The notes beneath the pieces were generated by a model. That model worked only from the letters and a program-made list of their open reading frames with translations. It made no database searches and was not told the origin of the DNA. From Ideonella aquatica (lineage in GTDB: Bacteria; Pseudomonadota; Gammaproteobacteria; Burkholderiales; Burkholderiaceae_C), in NCBI RefSeq assembly GCF_018069755.1, contig NZ_JAGQDE010000003.1, forward strand, positions 372,001 through 436,000: DNA of 64,000 bases, in the 5' to 3' direction. How positions within the stretch are numbered: position 1 is the stretch's first letter; each line of letters opens with the position of its first letter. Both the position numbers and the translations under genes were made by a program. Shown in pieces: positions 1 to 8,869 of the stretch.

Positions 1-605
1 ACATCGGCGATCAGCGGGTGGCGGGCCTTGGGGTGGGTGATCCACATCCCGTGCAGGCCCATGGCCATCTGCAGCATCTCGTCGGCGTGCGGGTGGTACA
101 TGAAGCTGCCGGGGCGGCGTGCCTGGAACTCGTAGACGAAGGTCTTGCCCGGCGGCACGGCCGGCTGCGTCAGACCGGCCACGCCGTCCATGCCATTGGG
201 CAGGCGCTGGCCGTGCCAGTGCACGGTGGTGGCCTCGGGCAGCCGGTTGGTCACGTAGATGCGCACGCGGTCGCCCTCGACCACCTCGATCGTCGGGCCC
301 GGGCTCTGGCCGTTGTAGCCCCACAGGTTGGCCACCATGCCGGGGGCCATCTCGCGCTTCACCGGCTCCGCCACCAGGTGGAATTCCTTGACGCCGTCCA
401 CCATGCGCCAGGGCAGAGTCCAGCCATTGAGGGTGAGCACCGGCCGGTAGGGGCGGCCGGTGGGCGGTTGCAGCGGCGGCTGGGTGGCGGCGTCGCTGCG
501 GGTGGGTGGCTCGGGCAGGGCCGCCATCGCGGCGCGGGCCACGCCAACGGCGGCCACGGCGCCACCGGCCAGGCCGGCGCGGAAAAAGTCTCGTCGGGTA
601 CTCAT
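1..605 (-). CDS. Multicopper oxidase, CopA-like (C-terminus beyond window edge)
   Basis: The first 201 codons of a leftward gene that runs off the left edge. Residues 2-28 form a twin-arginine signal (TRRDFF, then a hydrophobic stretch ending ARA), so the enzyme is exported folded to the periplasm. The first cupredoxin domain carries two copper-binding motifs, HWHG at 129-132 and HPH at 171-173. These are the N-terminal type 2/type 3 ligands of multicopper oxidases such as CopA/CueO, which oxidise Cu(I). The start lies 13 bp after the stop of the TolC-family gene, so the two are probably co-transcribed. The C-terminal copper ligands and any Met-rich region lie outside the window, so laccase-like or nitrite-reductase-like relatives cannot be excluded. 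Confidence 0.88.
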   Translation of the reverse strand, partial: MSTRRDFFRAGLAGGAVAAVGVARAAMAALPEPPTRSDAATQPPLQPPTGRPYRPVLTLNGWTLPWRMVDGVKEFHLVAEPVKREMAPGMVANLWGYNGQSPGPTIEVVEGDRVRIYVTNRLPEATTVHWHGQRLPNGMDGVAGLTQPAVPPGKTFVYEFQARRPGSFMYHPHADEMLQMAMGLHGMWITHPKARHPLIAD

Positions 606-618
606 GGGATGCTTTCGA

Positions 619-2034
619 TCAGTGGCCGGCGCCGGAGGGGCTATCCGGGGCGGCGGAAGTGCTCAGGGCCAGGGGCTCGCTGGGACGGCCCAGCAACTGC
701 GCCTGCAGTGCGGCATCGGCGCGCCAGAACTGCGCGTCGGCCGCCACCGCGGCCTGCACCGCCTGCGCCTGGGCGCGGGCGTCGGCCAGCAGCTCGGGCA
801 GGCCGATCAGCATGCCGTTGTAGTGCAGCAGGGTCTGCTCGGCGACGCTGCGGCGCAGCGGCAGCAGCAGGTCGTGGTGCTGGCGGGCGATGGTCCAGGC
901 GGCCAGCCAGGCGGCATGGGCCTCGCGCAGCTGCGAGGCGGCGCTGGCACGCACGGCCTCGCGCTGTTGCCAGGCGGCGGCGCTGCGGGCGCTGCGGGCC
1001 TCCCGGCGCGCGGAGGCGCCGAACAGGTCCAGCCGCGCGCCCAGCTCCACGCCGCGCGTGGCCTGGCGGGTGCTGCCGTCCCAGCTGGTTTCGCTGCGCG
1101 CGCCCAGCTCCAGGTCGACCAGCGGCCCGACCGGCTCGCGGCCTTCGGCGGCGGCGGCCGCGTCCAGCGCGGTCTGCGCCAGGCGCAGGTCCAGCCGGGC
1201 CTCGGCGGCCACGGGATCGAGCGCGGCGAGCGCCAGCGGCTCGGCCGGCAGCGCGGGCAGCTGGGTGGGCAGCGCCAGGCGCTGGGCCTGGGCATCGCTC
1301 AGGCCGAGGGCCCGCACCAGGGCCTCGCGCTGGCGGACCTGGCTGGCGCGGGCAGCGGCCAGCTGGGCCCGCGCTTCGGGCTCGAAGCGCTGCTGGCGCG
1401 CACCGTTGAGTGCGCCGATGTGGCCGGCGGCTTGCAGCCGTCGCGCCAGCTCGGCGCCGGCTTCGGCGGCCACCAGCGCCCGTTCGGCCTGCTGCAGGTG
1501 CTGCTGCGCGGCCACCGCCTCGACCCAGGCCTGGCGGACCCGGGTGATGCTGTCGACCACCGCCGTCGCGGCCGCCAGTCGGGCGGCCTCCTGGCGCGGT
1601 GCGGCCTCGCGCTGGCGCGCGGGCAGGCTCAGCAGCTCGAACAGGCCCAGGCTCAGGGTGCGGCTGATCGCCAGCTCTCCGCCGCCGCTCAGGCGCTCGA
1701 AGCCCAGCCACAGCGCGGGCGGGGCGGCCTCGACGCGGGCCTGGCTCTGGTCGGCGCGGGCCTGGGTCAGCAGGGCGGCCAGGGCCGGGCTCTGGCGCAG
1801 CGCCAATTCCACCGCGCCGTCCATCGACAGCGGGGCGGCCAGCAGGGCCTCGACCCGCGCGGCGTCGGCGCGGCCGAGCATGGACGGGTCGAGAGACGGG
1901 GCCAGGCGCGCGATCGGCGCACTGGTGGGGGACGAGTCGGGGGGAGGCAGGCTGGCGCAGCCGCCCAGCAGGGCGACCAGTGACGCAGCCAGCAGCCCGG
2001 CCGCGGCCGGACGGCCGAGGTTCAGGAAGGTCAT
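619..2034 (-). CDS. TolC-family outer membrane efflux lipoprotein
   Basis: A 471-residue protein with a lipoprotein signal (LLGGC, Cys near residue 26) followed by a long Ala/Arg/Glu/Gln-rich helical protein with the internal duplication typical of outer membrane efflux factors (TolC/CusC/CzcC type). Such proteins form the outer membrane channel of RND or other tripartite pumps. It lies between a Cys/His-rich secreted protein and a multicopper oxidase in one leftward run, which suggests a metal (copper/silver) resistance role. No RND pump or adaptor gene is visible; they may lie beyond the left edge. The substrate is inferred from neighbours only. Confidence 0.85.
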   Translation of the reverse strand: MTFLNLGRPAAAGLLAASLVALLGGCASLPPPDSSPTSAPIARLAPSLDPSMLGRADAARVEALLAAPLSMDGAVELALRQSPALAALLTQARADQSQARVEAAPPALWLGFERLSGGGELAISRTLSLGLFELLSLPARQREAAPRQEAARLAAATAVVDSITRVRQAWVEAVAAQQHLQQAERALVAAEAGAELARRLQAAGHIGALNGARQQRFEPEARAQLAAARASQVRQREALVRALGLSDAQAQRLALPTQLPALPAEPLALAALDPVAAEARLDLRLAQTALDAAAAAEGREPVGPLVDLELGARSETSWDGSTRQATRGVELGARLDLFGASARREARSARSAAAWQQREAVRASAASQLREAHAAWLAAWTIARQHHDLLLPLRRSVAEQTLLHYNGMLIGLPELLADARAQAQAVQAAVAADAQFWRADAALQAQLLGRPSEPLALSTSAAPDSPSGAGH

Positions 2035-2103
2035 CGTGACCTCTTCAAGACAAGGAGAGGGGAGTGCGCCCGGGCGGGACCCGGCGCGGCGACGGCGGGG
2101 CGC

Positions 2104-2445
2104 TCAGCGCGTGGGCGGTCGCTCGTCCACCGGCCACAGGGCCGGGCTCACTGGTGGGGCCGCGGCGGGCGTCGGCGGGTCAGCAGGCAGGGCCAGCGCA
2201 GTCGGTGGGCTGGCCAGCGGTGGCGCCAGGGCCAGGCAGCAGGGGCTCAGGTGGTGCGCCAGCTTGCCGGGCAGATGGGCGGTGTCGGACACCGCGGCGG
2301 TGTGATCACCATGACCGGCGTGATCGGTGACCACCACAGCGGGAAGTTCGTGGCAACTGCCCGGCACCAGCGCGGCCCAGCCACGCAGCGGCAACGCCAG
2401 CGCCAGCGCCAGCAGCAGCCACCAGGTCCAGGCGCGACGACACAT
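2104..2445 (-). CDS. Small secreted Cys/His-rich protein of the metal cluster
   Basis: 113 residues. Residues 1-25 are a clear Sec signal peptide ([13 protein letters not shown]) ending GWAA. The mature part holds SCHEL, a His cluster (HAGHGDH), HH and a CC pair, then a Pro/Ala-rich tail. This resembles the short, poorly conserved secreted proteins often found at the head of copper-resistance operons (for example DUF2946-like), but the family cannot be assigned with certainty. It is the first gene of the leftward run and precedes the TolC-family gene by 69 bp. It could bind metal in the periplasm, which is inference from the His/Cys content. Confidence 0.6.
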   Translation of the reverse strand: MCRRAWTWWLLLALALALPLRGWAALVPGSCHELPAVVVTDHAGHGDHTAAVSDTAHLPGKLAHHLSPCCLALAPPLASPPTALALPADPPTPAAAPPVSPALWPVDERPPTR

Positions 2446-2526
2446 GCCGTGGTTATAGCACCGTGGACCGACCGCGAAGGGGGCTTACACTCCTCGCCCG
2501 GTTCCTCCGGCCCACACCCCACACCC

Positions 2527-3219
2527 ATGTCCCTGCTGTCCACCTTGGCGGCCACGCTCGTGGCCTACCTGATCGGCTCGCTGTCGTTTGCCGTGATCGT
2601 CAGCCGCACCATGGGTCTGGCGGACCCGCGCAGCTACGGCTCGGGCAACCCCGGTGCCACCAATGTGCTGCGCTCAGGCAGCAAGAAGGCGGCCATCCTC
2701 ACGCTGCTGCTGGACGCCCTCAAAGGCGTGGTGCCGGTGCTGGTGGCGCAGGCGCTGGCGCCGCGTTTCGGCTGGGGCGAGGGCACGCTGGGCCTGGTCG
2801 GCCTGGCGGCCTTCCTGGGTCATCTGTGGCCGGTGTTCTTCCGCTTCCAGGGCGGCAAGGGCGTAGCCACCGCGGTGGGCGTGCTGCTCGCCCTGGTGCC
2901 GGTGACCGGCCTGGCCTGTATGGGCCTGTGGCTGGCGGTGGCCTACTTCACCCGCTATTCGTCGCTGGCGTCCATCCTGGCCGCCGTGGCCGCACCAGTG
3001 ATCCAGTTGCTGGCCTTTGGGGTCTCGCCGATGGTGGGCGCGATCGCCGTGATGAGCGCGCTGCTGGTGTGGCGCCACGAGGGCAACATCCGCAAGCTGC
3101 TGGCCGGCACCGAATCGAAGATCGGCCAGAAGGCCGCCGCGGCCCCTGCTGCGGCGCATGAACCCCATCCCTCCCATCACACGCGCCACACGCGCAAGAA
3201 CCCCTCAGGAAAGCATTGA
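2527..3219 (+). CDS. plsY: Acyl-phosphate glycerol-3-phosphate acyltransferase PlsY
   Basis: 230 residues with several membrane helices. PlsY transfers an acyl group from acyl-phosphate to glycerol-3-phosphate, the first step of phospholipid synthesis, in the inner membrane. The family loops are present: [13 protein letters not shown] (substrate/phosphate binding) and [11 protein letters not shown]. The C-terminus is a His/Pro/Lys-rich tail of about 30 residues that goes beyond the usual PlsY core. The ATG was chosen because it begins the conserved first helix ([20 protein letters not shown]). Farther upstream in-frame codons would overlap the divergent gene. The stop lies two bases before the RidA start. 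Confidence 0.95.
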   Translation: MSLLSTLAATLVAYLIGSLSFAVIVSRTMGLADPRSYGSGNPGATNVLRSGSKKAAILTLLLDALKGVVPVLVAQALAPRFGWGEGTLGLVGLAAFLGHLWPVFFRFQGGKGVATAVGVLLALVPVTGLACMGLWLAVAYFTRYSSLASILAAVAAPVIQLLAFGVSPMVGAIAVMSALLVWRHEGNIRKLLAGTESKIGQKAAAAPAAAHEPHPSHHTRHTRKNPSGKH

Positions 3220-3221
3220 CC

Positions 3222-3566
3222 ATGATCCAGCGATTCGACGTCGGCCCCCGCATGTCCGAGATGGCCGTCCACAACGGCACCGTCTATTTGGCCGGCCAGG
3301 TGGCCGCCGATGGCAACCAGGACATCCAGGGCCAGACCCGCCAGGTGCTCGACGCGATCGACGCCCTGCTGGCCCGCGCCGGCAGCGACAAGACCAAGAT
3401 CTTGCGCGCCCAGATTTTCCTGGCCGACCTGGCCGACTTCGCCGCGATGAACAGCGTCTGGGAAGCCTGGGTGGTGGCCGGCCACACGCCGCCGCGCGCC
3501 ACCGTGCAGGCCGCGCTGGCCAAGCCGGAGTGGAAGGTCGAGATCGTCGTCACGGCCGCGGCCTGA
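3222..3566 (+). CDS. RidA/YjgF-family protein
   Basis: 114 residues covering the whole RidA fold. Family signatures are VYLAGQVA near the N-terminus and the C-terminal PPRATVQAALAKPEWKVEIVV, which contains the Arg used by true deaminases. RidA proteins hydrolyse reactive enamine/imine intermediates released by PLP enzymes. The ATG is preceded by AGGAAA at a good distance; a TTG six bases upstream is less likely. Together with plsY it forms a tightly spaced pair, and the next gene starts 4 bp after its stop. Confidence 0.88.
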   Translation: MIQRFDVGPRMSEMAVHNGTVYLAGQVAADGNQDIQGQTRQVLDAIDALLARAGSDKTKILRAQIFLADLADFAAMNSVWEAWVVAGHTPPRATVQAALAKPEWKVEIVVTAAA

Positions 3567-3570
3567 GCCC

Positions 3571-3924
3571 GTGGCCTGGGCCCGCCGCGATGTCACGGCC
3601 CTGGCCGTGGTCGGGCTGCTGGCCCTGGTCGCCTGGTCCGCCATCCAGGCCTGGCGCGCTGGCCAGGTGGGTGACGAGATCGCGCGGCTGGCGCGGCCCG
3701 GCGACATCCAGATGGTGTCCAGCGAGACCTGCGTTTTCTGTGCCGCTGCGCGCCGCTGGATGACGGCGCAGCAGGTGCCCTTTGACGAGTGCCTGGTTGA
3801 GCGCGACGGCGCCTGCATGGCGCGCTACCAGGCCCAGGGTGCGCCGGGTACGCCGTTGATCTTCGTGCGCGGCCAGCCGCAGCTGGGCTTCAGCCCGCAG
3901 CGCGTGCGAGACGCGCTGCGCTGA
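3571..3924 (+). CDS. Membrane-anchored glutaredoxin-like protein
   Basis: 117 residues starting with GTG. Residues 8-26 are one transmembrane helix (LAVVGLLALVAWSAIQAW). The rest is a short thioredoxin fold with a CVFC redox motif (SSETCVFCAAAR) and a cis-Pro loop (GAPGTPLIF). It is probably a periplasmic or membrane-bound thiol-disulfide protein of the glutaredoxin class. It follows the RidA gene by 4 bp and ends one base before the convergent yciO gene. The partner is unknown. Confidence 0.72.
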   Translation: MAWARRDVTALAVVGLLALVAWSAIQAWRAGQVGDEIARLARPGDIQMVSSETCVFCAAARRWMTAQQVPFDECLVERDGACMARYQAQGAPGTPLIFVRGQPQLGFSPQRVRDALR

Positions 3925-4548
3925 TCACAGGCCCAGCAGCGCCGGGTCGCCGCGCCCGCGGCGGATCAGCTCGGGCGCGTCGCCCGTCAGGTCGATGATG
4001 GTGGTGGGCTCAAGCTGGCAGGCACCCGCATCCACCACCGCCTGCAACTGCTTCTCGAAGCGGTCGCGGATGTCGTGCGGGTCGTTCAGCGCTTCGGTCT
4101 CGCCGGGCGGGATCAGCGTGGTGGCCAGCAGTGGCTGGCCCAGCTCCTCGAGCAGCGCCTGCAGCACGCGGTGCTCGGGCACGCGCAGCCCGATGGTGCG
4201 CCGCGAGGGGTGCGACAGCCGCCGCGGCACTTCCTTGGTGGCTTCCAGGATGAAGGTGAACGGCCCCGGCGTGCCCAGCTTGAGCAGCCGGAACTGCCGG
4301 TTGTCGACCCGGGCATAGCTGGCCAGCTCCGACAGGTCGCGGCACAGCAGCGTCAGGTGGTGCTTGTCGTCGACCTGGCGGATCTTGCGCAGGCGCTCGG
4401 CAGCGGTCTTGTCGTCCAGGTGGCAGACCAGCGCGTAGCTGGAGTCGGTGGGCACGGCGGCCACGCCGCCGGCATGCAGGATCTGCGCCGCCTGCTTGAG
4501 CAGGCGGGCCTGGGGGTTGTCGGGGTGAACCTCGAAATACTGGGCCAT
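3925..4548 (-). CDS. yciO: YciO/YrdC/Sua5-family protein
   Basis: 207 residues of the YrdC fold: PTDSSYALVCHL (nucleotide/threonine pocket), KIRQVDDKHHLTLLCRDLS (the KxR...S region) and TIGLRVPEHRV. Sua5/TsaC members make threonylcarbamoyl-AMP for tRNA t6A. The YciO branch has a similar fold, and its role is less certain. This protein lacks the C-terminal Sua5 domain and lies near rnm, as yciO does in many proteobacteria. That favours YciO over the essential TsaC. The gene is leftward and abuts the convergent glutaredoxin-like gene. Confidence 0.88.
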   Translation of the reverse strand: MAQYFEVHPDNPQARLLKQAAQILHAGGVAAVPTDSSYALVCHLDDKTAAERLRKIRQVDDKHHLTLLCRDLSELASYARVDNRQFRLLKLGTPGPFTFILEATKEVPRRLSHPSRRTIGLRVPEHRVLQALLEELGQPLLATTLIPPGETEALNDPHDIRDRFEKQLQAVVDAGACQLEPTTIIDLTGDAPELIRRGRGDPALLGL

Positions 4549-4581
4549 GGTGGCCCGATTGTCGCGCCTGCCGCGGTCCGC

Positions 4582-4737
4582 TCAGGTCATGTGCTGGGCG
4601 TGCAGCGCGGGCGGCTCGCCCGGATGTCGCTCCAGCGCCACCGGCAGGCTGACAAAGGCGGTGAAGACCACCGGCACCAGGGCCAGGGCGACGGTACCCA
4701 GCCAGCGCTGGACGAAGAGGCGAAGTTCGGGGTGCAT
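4582..4737 (-). CDS. Small single-pass membrane protein, unknown
   Basis: A 51-residue frame starting MHPELRLFVQRW with one hydrophobic helix (LGTVALALVPVVFTAFVSLP) and a short polar C-terminal tail. The ATG has a good ribosome site (CAGGAA, 8 bases upstream), which makes it a better start than the ATG 39 bases further upstream. It sits between rnm and yciO in the same leftward direction. No family is recognised. The high GC content makes chance frames common, but the ribosome site, helix and position in an operon-like run favour a real gene. Confidence 0.5.
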   Translation of the reverse strand: MHPELRLFVQRWLGTVALALVPVVFTAFVSLPVALERHPGEPPALHAQHMT

Positions 4738-4840
4738 GCTCAGGTTCCTGTCGGGCACCATGCCCGTGGAAGCCATGGTGCGGCGCGCGCATGAAGGCGG
4801 GCTGAGGGCCCGCTGAAGCCTGGCTGAAGCCGCGCCGGCC

Positions 4841-5767
4841 TCAGGTCAGCTCGGCCGGCGAGCGCAGGTGCTGCAGCCGATCGGCCCAGCGGGTCCAGAC
4901 GGCCGTGCAGCCGCCGGGCAGGTCGGGCAACTGGCCCGGTGCGACGCGGCTTTCGCCCGGCGCATGGAAATCCGATCCGCGCGAGGCCAGCAGGCCGAAC
5001 TCCTGGGCAGTGGCGGCGTAGCGCTGGGCTTCTTCGGGGAAGTGGGCGCCGCAGGTGACCTCGACCCCCACGCCGCCGTGGCCGACGAACTCGTGGAACA
5101 GCGCCCACTCCTCGGTGGGCGAAAAGCGGTAGCGTGCCGGATGCGCCAGCACGGGCAGGCCGCCGGCGTCGCGGATCCACTGCATCGCCTCGCCCAGCGC
5201 CGCCCAGCGGTGCGGCACGAAGCCGGGCAGGCCTTCCTTCAGGTAGCGCTGGAAGACCTCGTGGACGCTGGCGCAGTGGCCATGCTCCACCAGGAAGCGG
5301 GCGAAGTGCGTGCGCGAGACCAGATCGGGGTTGCCAGCGTAGCGGCGGGCCCCCTCGTACGCCCCGTGGATGCCCACCCTGGCCAGACTCTCGCCCATGT
5401 CGCGGGCGCGCTGCTCACGTCCGGCGCGCAGCCGCGCCAGGCCGGCATTCAGTTCAGGGTGGTCGGGGTCGACATCCAGGCCCAGCACATGGACGGTCTC
5501 GCCCAGGAAGCTGACCGAGACCTCGACGCCGCACACATAGGCGATGCCCAGCGCCTGCGCCGCGGCACGCGCGGCGTGCTGGCCGGCGAGCTCATCGTGG
5601 TCGGTGAGCGACCACAGCTGCACGCCACCGGCGTGGGCCAGGCGGGCCAGTTCATCGGGGGGCAGGCTGCCGTCGGAATGCACCGAGTGGCAGTGCAGGT
5701 CAGCGTTGAGCAGGTGCACGGCCTGCATTCTAGGAAGCTGCCCACGCTGACAACGGGCCAGGGACAT
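4841..5767 (-). CDS. rnm: PHP-domain phosphoesterase, RNase AM / 3',5'-nucleotide bisphosphatase
   Basis: A 308-residue PHP phosphoesterase. Metal-binding motifs are in family order: ADLHCHSVHSDGSL, LTDHDELAG, LAHPARYRF and GSDFHAPG. Relatives (YciV/TrpH/RNase AM) remove the 5' nucleotide from pAp and short RNAs and trim rRNA 5' ends. The usual neighbour yciO is just downstream. Start choice: the upstream ATG has GGGAAGG close by, while a second ATG at 5728 gives the more usual N-terminus length. Either is possible. Confidence 0.88.
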   Translation of the reverse strand: MSLARCQRGQLPRMQAVHLLNADLHCHSVHSDGSLPPDELARLAHAGGVQLWSLTDHDELAGQHAARAAAQALGIAYVCGVEVSVSFLGETVHVLGLDVDPDHPELNAGLARLRAGREQRARDMGESLARVGIHGAYEGARRYAGNPDLVSRTHFARFLVEHGHCASVHEVFQRYLKEGLPGFVPHRWAALGEAMQWIRDAGGLPVLAHPARYRFSPTEEWALFHEFVGHGGVGVEVTCGAHFPEEAQRYAATAQEFGLLASRGSDFHAPGESRVAPGQLPDLPGGCTAVWTRWADRLQHLRSPAELT

Positions 5768-5832
5768 CGGCCTTCCCGGTGCTGTTCCGGCGACCGCCTA
5801 TCATCCGGGCCCCCGCCACCCCGGCCTGACCG

Positions 5833-7197
5833 ATGTCCCCGATCCTGCCCCTGCCGCTGCCCGACGCTGACACCTTGCGCGATGCGCTGGATGTCTACCC
5901 CGACACCCGCCGCGTGGAATGCGCCACCGGCGATTTCAGCTCGGTGGCGCGCGGCAAGCATGTGGGCCGGGCTGACTTCGAGGGCCAGACCGGCTGCAAG
6001 CTGCCCTCGGTGGTGCTGGGCCTGACGCTGACCGGCGGCGAGCCGGTCGACGTGATCGGCCCGGTGCTGCCGGCCAGCTACGCCGATGTTCACCTGGTGC
6101 CTGACCTGTCCACGCTGGCGCCGCGACCGGGCCGCCCGGGCGAGCTGTGCGTGGTCTGCGAGCCCACCGGCGCGCTGCGCCCGGCGCTGGACGCCTCGGC
6201 GCTGTCGCCGCGTGCGGCGCTGCGTGCGGCGCTGGCGCGCTTGCGGGCGGCCGGCCTGCGTGCCACCGTGGCGCCCGAGCTGGAGTTCTTTCTTCTGGAG
6301 CGCGGCCCAGCGGGCGAACTGCTGGCCGCCCGTGCCCATCCCGACGCGCCGGCCCGCGAGCGGGCCTGCGAGGCCTATTCGCTGGAGCGCGCCGGCCACT
6401 TCGACGGCTTTTTCGACGCGCTGTATGACGCCTGTGCCACGCTGCGCATCCCGGTCAGCGGCCATGCGCACGAGTCGGCGCTGTCGCAGTACGAGGTCAA
6501 CTTCCTGCCCGGCGAGCCGCTGGCCCAGGCCGATGCCGTGTGGCGCTTCAAGCGCCTGGCGCGCGAGCTGGCGGCCCGGCGCGGCTTCCTGGCCAGCTTT
6601 GCCGCCAAGCCCTTTCTGGATCAGCCCGGCACCGGTATGCACTGGCACCTGAGCCTGCAGCACACCGACGGCCGCGCGTGGCCGCACGCCTTCAGCCCGC
6701 CCGGCGGCGAGCCGGTGCTGCAGCATGTCATCGCCGGCCTGCAGGCCGAGGCCGCCGCGGCCATGGCCTTCTGCGCGCCGTTTGACATGTCCTATGACCG
6801 CATCCGCCTGAGCGACGCCGCACCCTCGCACGCCAGCTGGGGCGAGGACAGTCGCTCGCTGGCCTTTCGCATCCCGGCCTCCAGCCCGGCCGGCCGCCGG
6901 GTGGAGAACCGCCTGCCTGGCGGCGACGCCAACCCCTACCTGATCCTGGCCTCGATGATCGGGCTGGGATTGGACGGCCTGCAGGCCGGGCGCCTGCCGG
7001 GCGACGGGCAGCCGCTGCCGATCTCGCTGACGGTCGCACTCGACGCCCTGCAGGCCAGCACCACATTGCGCGCCCACCTGGGCTCGCCGCTGATCGACGC
7101 CTACGTCGGCATCAAGCGCCACGAGAGTGCTGAACGCCACGCCCAGCCGGATCCGCGACGCGACTGGGACCTGTGGCATCTGGTCGAGCTCGCCTGA
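5833..7197 (+). CDS. Glutamine-synthetase-family ligase (gamma-glutamyl polyamine/amine synthetase-like)
   Basis: 454 residues with the glutamine synthetase catalytic C-domain: APELEFFL (metal Glu), GTGMHWHLSLQ (ATP/metal) and ENRLPGGDANPYLI (glutamate-binding Arg). Length and motif spelling fit the PuuA-like class, which joins glutamate to amines, better than true GlnA, which has the longer adenylylation loop. The gene is divergent from rnm and stands alone. A second member of the same class lies at 55747-57081 in an amine-degradation operon. The substrate here cannot be told from sequence. Confidence 0.8.
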   Translation: MSPILPLPLPDADTLRDALDVYPDTRRVECATGDFSSVARGKHVGRADFEGQTGCKLPSVVLGLTLTGGEPVDVIGPVLPASYADVHLVPDLSTLAPRPGRPGELCVVCEPTGALRPALDASALSPRAALRAALARLRAAGLRATVAPELEFFLLERGPAGELLAARAHPDAPARERACEAYSLERAGHFDGFFDALYDACATLRIPVSGHAHESALSQYEVNFLPGEPLAQADAVWRFKRLARELAARRGFLASFAAKPFLDQPGTGMHWHLSLQHTDGRAWPHAFSPPGGEPVLQHVIAGLQAEAAAAMAFCAPFDMSYDRIRLSDAAPSHASWGEDSRSLAFRIPASSPAGRRVENRLPGGDANPYLILASMIGLGLDGLQAGRLPGDGQPLPISLTVALDALQASTTLRAHLGSPLIDAYVGIKRHESAERHAQPDPRRDWDLWHLVELA

Positions 7198-7217
7198 GCC
7201 GAGGGGGGCAGCTTCCT

Positions 7218-7245
7218 GCCCACAGCGGCCTACGGCCGTGTGGGC
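7218..7245. terminator. Hairpin after the glutamine-synthetase-like gene
   Basis: A 7-bp outer stem (GCCCACA/TGTGGGC), one bulged G, a 5-bp inner stem (CGGCC/GGCCG) and a TAC loop, starting 20 bases after the stop codon. There is no clear T-run, so factor-independent termination is uncertain. The sequence closely resembles the longer perfect hairpin at 51871-51903. Confidence 0.45.
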
Positions 7246-7361
7246 CAACGCATCCGCTCCCAAGCTCGCAGATACCCAGTCAAACCCGGGCTTTTCGCGG
7301 CTAAGGCGGGCTCAAGTTCCCGGGATCATCGTGTCATCCCCCTGAATGGGAGCAGTACACC

Positions 7362-8144
7362 ATGATCCGATCCCTCTGGATTTCAAAGACCGGGATGGAG
7401 GCCCAGCAGACGCAGCTGGACCACATCTCCAACAACCTCGCCAATGCCGCGACGAATGGCTACAAGCGTTCGCATGCGGTGTTCGAGGACCTGATGTATC
7501 AGAACCTGCGCCAAAGCGGTGCGGCCAGCTCCGAGCAGACGCAGCTGCCTACCGGCCTGCAGGTGGGCCTGGGCACGCGCGCCGTGGCCTCGGCGCGCGA
7601 TTTCTCGCAGGGCAATGTGCAGCAGAGCTCGAACAACCTGGACGTGGCCATCAACGGCAACGGCTTTCTGCTGGTCACGCTGCCCGATGGCGGCACCGGC
7701 TACACGCGCGATGGAGCGCTGAAGCTGGATGCGCAGGGCCAGATCGTCAACAACTCGGGCTACGTGGTGCAGCCGGGCATCACGATCCCGGCCAATGCCC
7801 AGAGCGTGTCGATCAGCCCGAGTGGCCAGGTCAGCGTGACGCTGCCGGGCCAGGCCACGCCGCAGGTGCTGGGTCAGTTCTCGATGGCTTCGTTCGCCAA
7901 CCCGGGCGGCCTGGAGCCGCGGGGCCAGAACCTCTACACCGAGACCGCCGCGTCGGGCACGCCCAATGCAGCCGTGCCGGGCACCAACGGCCTGGGCACG
8001 CTGCAACAGGGCTACCTGGAGACCAGCAACGTCAACATGGTGGAAGAACTGGTCACGATGATCCAGACCCAGCGCAGCTACGAGCTCAATTCCAAGGCCA
8101 TCTCCACCTCGGACCAGATGCTGCAGCGTCTGGCGCAGCTGTGA
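7362..8144 (+). CDS. flgG: Flagellar distal rod protein FlgG
   Basis: 260 residues, the usual FlgG length. The N-terminus [16 protein letters not shown] with [14 protein letters not shown] is the rod/hook family signature. The C-terminus ([20 protein letters not shown]) matches FlgG rather than FlgF. It forms the distal rod crossing the P and L rings. It is the first gene of the flgG-L run; flgBCDEF are not upstream, where a glutamine-synthetase-like gene and hairpin lie instead. A ribosome site (GGGAGCAG) precedes the ATG. Its stop overlaps the flgH GTG start. Confidence 0.97.
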   Translation: MIRSLWISKTGMEAQQTQLDHISNNLANAATNGYKRSHAVFEDLMYQNLRQSGAASSEQTQLPTGLQVGLGTRAVASARDFSQGNVQQSSNNLDVAINGNGFLLVTLPDGGTGYTRDGALKLDAQGQIVNNSGYVVQPGITIPANAQSVSISPSGQVSVTLPGQATPQVLGQFSMASFANPGGLEPRGQNLYTETAASGTPNAAVPGTNGLGTLQQGYLETSNVNMVEELVTMIQTQRSYELNSKAISTSDQMLQRLAQL

Positions 8145-8869
8145 GCCGCCGCGTTGCCTGGCGGTTGCTGGCCTGTCTGCCGGCCCTGGGCCTGGCGGCC
8201 TGCCAGACCCTGTACCCCACGCCCAAGGTCGACTTCGCCCACGCCACCGCGCCCGAAGCGCCGGCCAGCGGCCCCAGCGCCTTCCCCGAGCTGCAGCCGC
8301 TGCCGCACGCCGCGCCGGTGGCGATGGGTGGCAATGGCGCCATCTACCAGGCCTCGAGCTATCGGCCGCTGTTCGAGGACTACCGCGCGCGCATGGTGGG
8401 CGACACGCTGACGATCAACATCGTCGAGAACGTCAGCGCCACCCAGACCGCCAACAGCACCGTCGGCAAGACCGGCAAGGTCGAGTCCAGCGCCTCGGCG
8501 CTCAGCGGCCTGTCGGCGCTGGGCCTGTCGCGCCTGGGCATCTCGGGCAGCAGCGCCAACAACTTCGAAGGCAAGGGCACCACCGCCACGACCAACCAGT
8601 TCAGCGGCACGATCACCGCCACCGTGGTGGGCGTGCTGCCCAACGGCCACCTGCTGGTGGCCGGGGAGAAGCAGGTGGGCGTCAACCAGCGTGTTGACGT
8701 GCTGCGCTTCACCGGCCAGGTCGATCCCCGCGCCATTGCACCGGGCAACACCGTGCAGAGCGCGCAGATCGCCAACGTCCGCATCGAAAACCGCGGTCGC
8801 GGTGCGATCGAGGATGCCCAGGGCATGAACTGGCTGGGCCGCTTTTTCCTGAACCTGCTGCCGATCTGA
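8141..8869 (+). CDS. flgH: Flagellar L-ring lipoprotein FlgH
   Basis: 242 residues. The GTG start overlaps the flgG stop (GTGA). A lipobox (LGLAAC, Cys near 21) gives an outer membrane lipoprotein. The FlgH core is seen in [35 protein letters not shown] and the C-terminal [13 protein letters not shown]. FlgH forms the L ring that lets the rod pass the outer membrane. The stop overlaps the flgI ATG. Confidence 0.96.
   Translation: MSRRVAWRLLACLPALGLAACQTLYPTPKVDFAHATAPEAPASGPSAFPELQPLPHAAPVAMGGNGAIYQASSYRPLFEDYRARMVGDTLTINIVENVSATQTANSTVGKTGKVESSASALSGLSALGLSRLGISGSSANNFEGKGTTATTNQFSGTITATVVGVLPNGHLLVAGEKQVGVNQRVDVLRFTGQVDPRAIAPGNTVQSAQIANVRIENRGRGAIEDAQGMNWLGRFFLNLLPI

Noticed and set aside
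5449-7263. A 604-codon minus-strand frame
   Set aside because: Antisense to the glutamine-synthetase-like gene and an alternative frame of rnm; no recognisable motif.
7311-7340. Sigma-28 promoter before flgG (TCAAGTTC)
   Set aside because: The -35-like box has no GCCGATAA-like partner at the right distance.
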